Positions 19,170 through 27,133 of a DNA stretch of 64,000 nt are shown here, piece by piece. Below the pieces are notes generated by a model. That model did no database searches and was not told the DNA's origin. It worked only from the letters and a program-made list of their open reading frames with translations. The stretch's first letter is position 1; each line of letters starts with the position of its first letter. Origin of the DNA: Candidatus Zhuqueibacterota bacterium (GTDB lineage Bacteria; Zhuqueibacterota; Zhuqueibacteria; Residuimicrobiales; Residuimicrobiaceae); assembly GCA_963169875.1 (NCBI GenBank), contig CAUJEL010000041.1, positions 1-64,000 of the forward strand, given 5' to 3'. The translations under genes and the position numbers were made by a program.

Positions 19170-21987
19170 GCAAGTCATTGTTGCTCTTGCGCATCCTGCA
19201 CAGCGCAGATACTTTTTTGATAAATTGGATAATCCAGAGTGGATTACCCCGCTCACAAATGCAGGTTTTTTTAAAAATACTCCCGCAGCAGGTGTGGATG
19301 CATCAGGCAATATAATTCAATGCCCACCCTGGCCCGAATCAAAGTATCTTGCAAAAGTGGCAGCTGAAAGCCCGCAAAAAATATATGATATTTTTATGGC
19401 CTTGGACATAAAAAACAACACTACTGTATTTGCCGATCTTATAGAATCGGCCGCTAAAATCCCTCAGGATTTGACCATCAGAATGATGAACCAAAAGGTA
19501 ATTCCCTGGATAGAAAAATGTGACCAAATACCCTTTAACATTTGTGAAAATATTTTGCAGCTTTTTGAGCACTTAATTGCTGGACAAAAATCAAGTGAAG
19601 CATTTAAGCTGTTTCAAATTGTATTTGAAGTTTTGCCTGATAAAAAAGAATTCTCAGATAATTTCTTGGGAACCTTTTCGCAACCACGAGCAAGACTGGA
19701 TCCTTGGCAGTATGAGGTATATATTAACAAAGCTATCGAACTGTTGCATGTTACTGAATATAAAGAACTGATAGCTATTCTCGTGTCTATGTTGAATAAG
19801 GCGTTACATCTGGCTGCTTACGAAAAGCCCCATGATAATTCATATATTTGGCGCCCAGCAATTGAGGAACATAAACAAAATATTCGAACGGATATTATAA
19901 ATGTCCTAATTACTGTAATCAGGAATTCCACAGAAAAACTAATTCAAATAAACAACGATGTTTATACCCCAATATCTTCTCATCTGCTATCGAAGGAATG
20001 GCATATCTTTATCCGCTTGGCAATTCATCTAGCGAGAAAAAATCCAAAGAGAAATTCCGATTCGGTAGCAACATTTTTAACCAACCGGTCATACTTTGAG
20101 TCGGCTGAACTGCGTCATGAATTCGGACTCCTCCTTGACGAATGCTTCAATTTACTAGCCGAGGCGGACAAAGATACAATTCTAAATTGGATGAAAGAGG
20201 GCCCAAGCGAAGATTATAAACAAAAATTTGGCGATGAAGCTGGTAATCAAGAAGAAAAAGAACGGTTTAAAAGAAAGTGGCAGCTGAAGCAACTTGCCCT
20301 ATTTCACGCAAATCTTCCACAAGAATGGCAAAATATCTACAGGAAACTGGTTGAGGAGTTTGGTGAACCGAAGCATCCGGATTTTGCATTTTATTCAACA
20401 ACGACCATAGGTGATGAGAGCCCCAAAATCCAAGAATCATTAAAAGAAATGAGTATCTCGGAACTTGTTGATTACCTGGCTTCCTGGCAACCCAAAAACG
20501 AATTTGATGAGCCTAGTAAAGAAGGGTTGTCCCGCACTTTACAAGGGCTCATAGCCAACGAACCAGACCGATACTATGACTTACTAAAAAAGTGTACTTT
20601 GCTGGAGCCAATTTATACTCGAGCACTTTTTTCAGGATACCACGGTGCCATTAAACAAAATAAAATGATCAATTGGGACATTCTGTTTGCAGCATGCCTG
20701 GAAATGGTTTTAGTACTTCGAGAATTTGGTCAGAAAGAGACTTTAACTGGTGAAAGGGACCCTGGTCGGCGGCAAGCTGACATGAGAATAGCGGATATTG
20801 TCGATGCTGCATTTGAAAAGGAAACTGATCTGGATCAAAAATTTCGCGACATAATCTGGCAAATTATCGAGCTATTGACAGATGATCCTGATCCCTCTGC
20901 TGATTCAGAAATTTATGGCTCGACCAGTATGGATCCTTCAAATCGCTCTCTTAATGTGGTACGTGGCCAGGCTCTTCACGCTGCTATAAAATATGCTTTG
21001 TGGGTAAGGCGACATCTTGAAAGCCGTCCTGATTCGGCAGAACAACTCGGCAAGGGCTTTGACACTATGCCTGAGGTAAGGCGCGTCCTTGAAATACATT
21101 TAGATATCAATAATGACCCCGCCCTCGCCATCCGCAGTGTATATGGACAATGGTTTCCATGGTTGGTATTAATAGACGAAGCCTGGGCCACAAAATATGC
21201 CGATCAAATATTTCCAGAAACTGAGGAATTGGAAAAATACTTTCTCGCCGCATGGTATGCTTTTATTTCTTTTTCAAAGGCTTATAAAAGTTCATTTATC
21301 ATTTTGAGCCAAAAATATCGTAAAGCAATCAGTTTAATAGGAAATCAAAAGGCTTTCAAGAATTTCATGGCAAACCCAGATGAGGAATTGGCAAAACATT
21401 TGATGCAACTCTACTGGGAGGGACAGCTGGAAAATGGTTTAAATAATGATCTTTTGCAGTCTTTTTGGCAGAAAGCTGACGCAAAGCTTACTGCTTTTGC
21501 CGTACAATTTGTAGGTTTAACCTTAGGCAGAACAGAAGGCACAATCGAAACGGCGATTTTAAATAGGTTAACTGCTTTTTGGCAGGATAGGTTAGACATC
21601 AATAGCCCGGCAGAAACACGTAATATCGATGAACTATCAAATTTCTGTTATTGGTTTGCAAGCGAAAAATTTGATGCAAAATGGAGCATCGAAATGCTTC
21701 AGAAGTGTCTTGACCTCGGTGCTTTGATGATACCGCAAATGCATGCGATTGAGAGATTGACTGAGCTTTCAACTGGATTTCCCGCAGATGCATTAAAATG
21801 TCTTGATCGATTAATTAGAAATGATCTTCAGCCGATGTTGATCTCGTTTTGGACAAAACAAATACGGACAATTATAACAAATGCTTTTAATTTAATGGAT
21901 GCTGACATTTCAAATATCGCAGAAAAGTTAGTGCATCATCTCGGTAGTAAACAGTTTTATGAATTTAGGGATTTGCTGCCGGAATAG
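19132..21987 (+). CDS. Unrecognised 951-aa helical-repeat protein
   Basis: The start is set at 19132 because GGAG lies seven bases upstream, inside the preceding gene; an upstream ATG at 19111 has no such site. The protein looks entirely alpha-helical, resembling HEAT/ARM-type scaffolds. A conserved-looking segment near the N-terminus, 'PPWPESKYLAKVAAESP', is followed by many amphipathic helices, and no Walker, nuclease or membrane motif is evident. With the overlapping 229-aa gene it forms a two-gene module of unknown function inside the defence block. It may be a sensor or scaffold; this is speculation from shape alone. Confidence 0.6.
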   Translation: MQSWTQPTQEQIEQVIVALAHPAQRRYFFDKLDNPEWITPLTNAGFFKNTPAAGVDASGNIIQCPPWPESKYLAKVAAESPQKIYDIFMALDIKNNTTVFADLIESAAKIPQDLTIRMMNQKVIPWIEKCDQIPFNICENILQLFEHLIAGQKSSEAFKLFQIVFEVLPDKKEFSDNFLGTFSQPRARLDPWQYEVYINKAIELLHVTEYKELIAILVSMLNKALHLAAYEKPHDNSYIWRPAIEEHKQNIRTDIINVLITVIRNSTEKLIQINNDVYTPISSHLLSKEWHIFIRLAIHLARKNPKRNSDSVATFLTNRSYFESAELRHEFGLLLDECFNLLAEADKDTILNWMKEGPSEDYKQKFGDEAGNQEEKERFKRKWQLKQLALFHANLPQEWQNIYRKLVEEFGEPKHPDFAFYSTTTIGDESPKIQESLKEMSISELVDYLASWQPKNEFDEPSKEGLSRTLQGLIANEPDRYYDLLKKCTLLEPIYTRALFSGYHGAIKQNKMINWDILFAACLEMVLVLREFGQKETLTGERDPGRRQADMRIADIVDAAFEKETDLDQKFRDIIWQIIELLTDDPDPSADSEIYGSTSMDPSNRSLNVVRGQALHAAIKYALWVRRHLESRPDSAEQLGKGFDTMPEVRRVLEIHLDINNDPALAIRSVYGQWFPWLVLIDEAWATKYADQIFPETEELEKYFLAAWYAFISFSKAYKSSFIILSQKYRKAISLIGNQKAFKNFMANPDEELAKHLMQLYWEGQLENGLNNDLLQSFWQKADAKLTAFAVQFVGLTLGRTEGTIETAILNRLTAFWQDRLDINSPAETRNIDELSNFCYWFASEKFDAKWSIEMLQKCLDLGALMIPQMHAIERLTELSTGFPADALKCLDRLIRNDLQPMLISFWTKQIRTIITNAFNLMDADISNIAEKLVHHLGSKQFYEFRDLLPE

Positions 21988-22018
21988 GAACGATTTAAAA
22001 AATTATATAAAATAGAAA

Positions 22019-22064
22019 CGCCCCTGCTTGCGCAGAGGCGTCAAACGAATGATGCTATCATTCG
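22019..22064. other. Two adjacent hairpins after the 951-aa gene
   Basis: CGCCCCTGC/GCAGAGGCG (22019-22040, one mismatch, loop of four) is followed by a perfect 8-bp stem CGAATGAT/ATCATTCG (22046-22064, loop of three). No T-run follows either stem. They lie between the helical-repeat gene and the NYN nuclease gene, so may reduce read-through, protect mRNA ends or bind a protein. Confidence 0.45.
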
Positions 22065-22116
22065 CGCTGTTATCTGATTAAATTTAAACATTTACTCTAA
22101 ACAAGTCAAGGAAATT

Positions 22117-22728
22117 ATGCAGAGAGTGATCGTTTATGTCGACGGTTTTAATCTGTACTTTGGATTGCGCTCAAAAGGCTGGAAAAGGTTTTACTGGCTT
22201 GACATCAGAAAACTTGCTCAAAGTCTATTGAAGCAGGGCCAAAAATTAATCCGGACAAAATATTTCACCTCACGTGTCACCAAGCCGCCGGACAAGGCGG
22301 CGCGGCAAAATACCTTCATGGAGGCCTTGCAAACATTACCGGATGTTGACATTTTTTTCGGACATTATTTGATCAACACTATTGAGTGCAAACGTTGTGG
22401 CAACATCCTTCCACGGCCGAATGAAAAGATGACTGATGTCAATATTGCGGTTGAATTATTAACCGATGCTTTTCAGGATATATTCGACACCGCTATTTTG
22501 ATTTCCGCCGATAGCGATCTTGTCGGTCCAATACGGAAGGTAAAGTTGCTGACGCCCGATAAAAGAATCATCATTGCTTTTCCGCCGGACCGGCATTCCT
22601 TTGCACTGGAGCAGGTCGCAGATGCCAGTTTTACCATTGGCCGGAAGAAATTCGCCGAAAGCCTATTTCCTGATTCACTACAAAAAGCGGATGGATATAC
22701 ATTGACTAGACCAGCACAGTGGAAATGA
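22117..22728 (+). CDS. NYN-domain (LabA/DUF88-type) nuclease
   Basis: The 203-residue protein is a single NYN domain of the PIN-like fold. Acidic and polar active-site candidates are D9 and N12 in 'YVDGFNLY', D107 in 'MTDVNIAVELL', and D132/D134 in 'ISADSDLVGPI'. An insertion with C91-x2-C94 could bind zinc. NYN proteins are metal-dependent RNases or structure-specific nucleases. It is preceded by paired hairpins and followed by 173 bases before the next gene, so it may be separately expressed. It could supply nuclease activity to the block or be an independent module. Confidence 0.8.
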   Translation: MQRVIVYVDGFNLYFGLRSKGWKRFYWLDIRKLAQSLLKQGQKLIRTKYFTSRVTKPPDKAARQNTFMEALQTLPDVDIFFGHYLINTIECKRCGNILPRPNEKMTDVNIAVELLTDAFQDIFDTAILISADSDLVGPIRKVKLLTPDKRIIIAFPPDRHSFALEQVADASFTIGRKKFAESLFPDSLQKADGYTLTRPAQWK

Positions 22729-22901
22729 CAATCACTCATCATGAGTATTTTGGGAATTTACTGAGGAATGCGATATTGCTTGTAGCTTTTATTTTGAAGA
22801 CATAGAATATGGCCCGACAAGGATTGCGTCCGTTTCACCATTAATCAAGTGGCCAGAAAAGATACTCTTAAAACAATTTTGATGCTGATAGAAAGCCCAA
22901 T

Positions 22902-24449
22902 ATGGATATTTTCTGGAACACCGGTCAAAAAGATACCACTCAAGGCCTTGACATTCTTGGTTTGCGGCAAATCGACCAGAGCATCGAAAAACGCTGGGTC
23001 GCCGGGATCACAACAATCTCTTATCGTGCCCGCTACCTCTCTCTGCTGCCCTGGATCATTGGTGAATTCTATACCATGAAATTGAATCCTGAGACAAAAG
23101 ATGGGGAATTTATTTATGATCAATTCAGGGATGTACTTCGCAGACTGGAATTTGTTATATTGGCAGCCACACGGTTGCAGCAGGATGAGACTGGAGCAGG
23201 CACGACAATCGGGATATTGGGCGCAGATAATTTTTATGAAGATATGCAGGTTTTACTATCAGATGGGTGTTTTCAGGCTGAGCTGTTAAAAGGAGGCAGT
23301 AGCCTTGGCGTGTATTTCATGCCCTGCGCCGGATTTGGGCTGTTAGAGCGCAGTCCTTTCAATGATCGCATACCTGTCAGAACGACATCTCGCGGCAAAG
23401 AAATATTCACCGCTAAACCCCAGCAGATGGCTGGATCACCCGTTCTTGAATATATTCTGAACGGTGGCACGCTCAATTTGCAGGATTTGCATGCCTGCAA
23501 AAACCAATTTTCACTAAATGCACTAAATACGGTCGAATGCCAACAAGAAGTGCAACTTCTCGCGTCCGCCTTTTTGGGATCGTATAGAGATCCAAACAAT
23601 GATACTTACCAGCGCTTTATCTCTACGCTGCTTTGGATTTTCAGGCACAGCGAAAATCCAATAACCCCACGAACACTCCTTCTCGAAAATTATCGCAAGA
23701 TGATTGATGCTTCCGGCACCCCACAGGATTCAGTGGAATTATCGTTCATGGCATACGAACTCTACCGCCGCTACCACTTTTCCTTTGAGCTATTATTGAA
23801 AAGTTTTGTCGAAACGCTGCAGACTTTTGAAAAAGGCTCTGTCGGGACCATTGTTTCTGAATGGAAGAACCACTCTGAGATATCACCCGAATTGAAAGAA
23901 ATAATCAATCTTGATGAAATAGATTTTAATGAGCCTGTTGAAACACTTGTGTCACATATTCCCCGCAGTGCTTTTCTTGCCCATAACATGGACACCAGTA
24001 AGGCACAGCATCAGTCATTACACTGTCAGGTGCTGTATGCGCTTGCTATTCTGGTCGCATGTCAAAAACAAATCTCCAACAAAGAGCGCCTATTCGAGCT
24101 ATACCCCGATGATATGATCAAGCTGGCATTCGAAATACTTTCTTCGCAAAAAGAATCAATAGCGAGCCTGCTTTCTCAGGTCCTGGAACGCATCGTACTG
24201 GTTTCGCATTTGTCCACGACCTGGAGAAAGATCAGCCAGGGGCAAAAAAGTTCGCTGCGATTCCATACGGAAGGTACTTATTATTATCCCACCGGTATCG
24301 GCGTGCAGGCTGGATATAGCGGGGATCGGTTGAGCAATGTCATGCTCATGCTCTCGGATTTGGGGTATTTACATCGCGATGCTGCAGGAAAATATTCAAT
24401 CACTGAGAAAGGCATTGTGCAAAAGCAAAACTTGGAGACCCGACTTTGA
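22902..24449 (+). CDS. Unrecognised 515-aa protein with C-terminal winged helix, partner of PLD nuclease
   Basis: The N-terminus reads 'FWNTGQKDTTQGLDILGLR' and 'WVAGITTISYRARYLSLLPW', which I recall from proteins encoded next to phospholipase-D nucleases in defence islands, but I cannot name a family. The last ~45 residues ('RLSNVMLMLSDLGYL', 'GKYSITEKG') fit a winged-helix DNA-binding fold. The stop overlaps the TTG start of the PLD gene by four bases, so the two products are probably made in fixed ratio. It may guide the nuclease to DNA. ATG at 22902 has only a weak upstream purine stretch, so the start is uncertain. Confidence 0.65.
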   Translation: MDIFWNTGQKDTTQGLDILGLRQIDQSIEKRWVAGITTISYRARYLSLLPWIIGEFYTMKLNPETKDGEFIYDQFRDVLRRLEFVILAATRLQQDETGAGTTIGILGADNFYEDMQVLLSDGCFQAELLKGGSSLGVYFMPCAGFGLLERSPFNDRIPVRTTSRGKEIFTAKPQQMAGSPVLEYILNGGTLNLQDLHACKNQFSLNALNTVECQQEVQLLASAFLGSYRDPNNDTYQRFISTLLWIFRHSENPITPRTLLLENYRKMIDASGTPQDSVELSFMAYELYRRYHFSFELLLKSFVETLQTFEKGSVGTIVSEWKNHSEISPELKEIINLDEIDFNEPVETLVSHIPRSAFLAHNMDTSKAQHQSLHCQVLYALAILVACQKQISNKERLFELYPDDMIKLAFEILSSQKESIASLLSQVLERIVLVSHLSTTWRKISQGQKSSLRFHTEGTYYYPTGIGVQAGYSGDRLSNVMLMLSDLGYLHRDAAGKYSITEKGIVQKQNLETRL

Positions 24450-27082
24450 AGCGAGACATTCTGGATGAAATCAGACAAGCCAAAGAAGCGACTCAGATAA
24501 TTATCTTGACTCATAATATTGATTTCTTTTTTATACAATCCATGCTGCTGCCTGTTCTGCGCAAGTGCGGAAATCCTGGTCTCACCATTTTTGCCGATTC
24601 CAATTGCGCCAGCGCCTCTTTTCAAGAACAATCCCGCTGGTTGGACAGCATCGGCAGCCGTTATCGCGTCGTGCCCGTTCATATGGATACTCCATGGCGA
24701 TTCCATCCAAAAGCAGTTATTATCTCCTCCCCGGAGCGCGGTCTCTTATTTATTGGCAGCGGCAACTTGAGCTATGGAGGGTGGCGGGAAAATGCAGAGG
24801 TCTGGCTGCAATTTAGCAGTGATGATGAAAACAATCCCATCTATGATTTTCGTAGTTATTTGAACTTCCTTTGTAAAGCCGTTCCCAATAATGACAGCAT
24901 TCAACTTGAAATTGACAAGGCATTTGATAAAGTTCGGCACCCCTGGGTTGAAGCATTGAAACCGTCTTCAATATTTCTGGGAACATCGCAAGACGCTGAG
25001 AGTTTGTCAGCCCGAATGTTATCGCAGATCCAACGGCCGGTTGATCGGCTCATCATCTGTGCTCCTTACTTTGACAGCAAGGGTGAAATGATTCGCAGGC
25101 TGACCGCGGAATCGGGCGCTGCCAATGTGACTGTACTCGTTCAAGAAAATCGAACGAATCTGGTGCAGGAGGCGATTGTCGATCTGCCATCGCATATTGA
25201 GCTCGACACCATTCTGAGAGATTGCGACAAAAGAGGATTCTATCATGCCAAGTTCTATGCCTTTGAAAGTGCTGCTGGGGTAACGGTTTTTACCGGGAGC
25301 GCGAATTGTTCTATTGCTGCATTAGGCATGACTGGGAATCGGGGTAACACAGAAATATTATGCAGGACCCAATTATCAAAAAACGATTTTGAAGAACTTT
25401 TCATGAGTGAATTGGCGCTTTCCGGACAACCGCCAAATTTAAAGTCTGTACAGGAGCTGGAAGATTCTGAGTGGAAAGATTTTGCCATCAAGATTATATC
25501 TTGTCAAAGAAAACTTCAAGTCATTGAGATTGCCTATGTCACTAACCAGGAAGTGAAAATAACGGAATGTTCTGTAGATGGGAAGATAACCGGATTTCAA
25601 ATAAACGCCCCGGGACATCTCTCTGTAAAGACTCTTGGCAAACCGGCGCGCGTCAAGCTGACCGGTGAGGTGAATGGAATCCAAGTTATATCTCCGGAAC
25701 ATTGGATAGATGATGAAATCCAGCTAAGCCTTGATGCAAAACATCGTTCTTTGGTCGATAGCATAATGGAGCAGCAGGCTGCGGGCAATCCGTTTTCGCC
25801 TGATAATATGCAGGGTTTTCTAGATATTATGCTAAAGCAAACGGATAAACGGGCGAGCTACCTTTCCATATTCAGAGAAAAAGCTGGACCCGGTGCGGAT
25901 GCTGCAAATGAACCCGTTAAATTCACCGAAAGTGATGTTTTCGGCGATGATTATGCTGCAAAATTTCAAAGGGGCCGTGTGGGTGGTAACCGCAAGACTT
26001 CTAATGGCGATATGTTCAGTCTTTTGCTAAAGTTCCTGGGAAACGAGCCTGGCAAAAATCCTGCGAAGGAAAGTATGGAGGAGGAACAAGAGGAAATTGA
26101 TTTTGACGCGGAGCGCCGGAAGCATGAAACCAAAGAAAAACAGGATATCCCTTCCGAAACTGACGATTTGGAAGCTAAACAGAGCCGGGCGAGGAGGGCT
26201 TTCAGCCGAGCTGCAAGGCGGATGTCCAGTGAGGATTACTTAAATTCTCGCCCTCTGGAGCACATCTTTCTAGATCTGAAAATCATTCCAGCTTTTCTGC
26301 TCAAATCGCTGAATGAGGGTTGGATCACCGGGCAAGAATATGTGCAATGGACCCACCAGATATGGTCGAAATTATTCTTTGAAAAATACCAGGATGATAC
26401 AACTGGTCCAGAAGGAGGCATCGGCTGGTTGGGTAAATTATATGGTCCCGCAATGAACACCATGGACAAAAAAGATTTTGTGGATCATCAGCTTTCGGCC
26501 TCACTGGTCGCATGGCTGTTATCTTTGCCAGCTTCTGTCGAATCCAGTGAAATGGCTTTTCTGGAACTTGCCTGTATGAAATCAATGGCATATTATCCGC
26601 GTTTGTGGAGCCGCCATGAACCGGAAAAAGTACAGGATGAACTTGAAGAACTCTATTCCAACCCAGACCTTAAATTTGGCGAGGACTGGGATTGTAGCAA
26701 AATCTATGATAGTTGGCTGCTGGAAATACGCCGGGCCGATGCTTTACAACAATTCGAACAAGTGATAGCAAAATATAGTCTTGTCGATGTCGTCAACAGA
26801 ATCCCGGCAAAAAAAGAAGTAAAAAAGGGAGAGTTGTTGTGGCAGGGCAATTTTGGATTATGTGTTGTTGAAAACATGAATGAACAAAAGAAAGGAAAAA
26901 TTGCGGTGCGAATCCTGCACACGCATGATGTGAAAAATATTGGGATAGGAAGCATTTCCCCGCTTTGTGACATCCTGCATTCCAGTCTGATTTCATCGAG
27001 TGAGCTATCATCTGAAATGAGGCAAATTTTAATTGCTTTTACTCTAGAGTTGAATGCTGGGTTGGCAAAAGTGAAAAAATAA
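24446..27082 (+). CDS. Phospholipase D-family nuclease, large DrmC-like protein
   Basis: It starts at TTG with GGAG eight bases upstream, overlapping the previous stop (TTGA). Two HKD half-sites are clear: H87-x-K89 with 'GSGN' near 104-107, and H267-x-K269 with 'GSAN' near 287-290. Both lie in the first ~350 residues, so the catalytic PLD dimer is intrachain. The remaining ~520 residues include an acidic/basic charged linker (about 535-600) and a helical C-terminus of unknown function. DrmC of DISARM is a PLD protein, usually far shorter, so this 878-residue form is either an expanded DrmC or part of a separate module with the 515-aa partner. Confidence 0.75.
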   Translation: MKRDILDEIRQAKEATQIIILTHNIDFFFIQSMLLPVLRKCGNPGLTIFADSNCASASFQEQSRWLDSIGSRYRVVPVHMDTPWRFHPKAVIISSPERGLLFIGSGNLSYGGWRENAEVWLQFSSDDENNPIYDFRSYLNFLCKAVPNNDSIQLEIDKAFDKVRHPWVEALKPSSIFLGTSQDAESLSARMLSQIQRPVDRLIICAPYFDSKGEMIRRLTAESGAANVTVLVQENRTNLVQEAIVDLPSHIELDTILRDCDKRGFYHAKFYAFESAAGVTVFTGSANCSIAALGMTGNRGNTEILCRTQLSKNDFEELFMSELALSGQPPNLKSVQELEDSEWKDFAIKIISCQRKLQVIEIAYVTNQEVKITECSVDGKITGFQINAPGHLSVKTLGKPARVKLTGEVNGIQVISPEHWIDDEIQLSLDAKHRSLVDSIMEQQAAGNPFSPDNMQGFLDIMLKQTDKRASYLSIFREKAGPGADAANEPVKFTESDVFGDDYAAKFQRGRVGGNRKTSNGDMFSLLLKFLGNEPGKNPAKESMEEEQEEIDFDAERRKHETKEKQDIPSETDDLEAKQSRARRAFSRAARRMSSEDYLNSRPLEHIFLDLKIIPAFLLKSLNEGWITGQEYVQWTHQIWSKLFFEKYQDDTTGPEGGIGWLGKLYGPAMNTMDKKDFVDHQLSASLVAWLLSLPASVESSEMAFLELACMKSMAYYPRLWSRHEPEKVQDELEELYSNPDLKFGEDWDCSKIYDSWLLEIRRADALQQFEQVIAKYSLVDVVNRIPAKKEVKKGELLWQGNFGLCVVENMNEQKKGKIAVRILHTHDVKNIGIGSISPLCDILHSSLISSSELSSEMRQILIAFTLELNAGLAKVKK

Positions 27083-27133
27083 AAATGCAATCTGGCTTCT
27101 AATGATTTAGCATTTTAAATTCCTGGGGACTCT

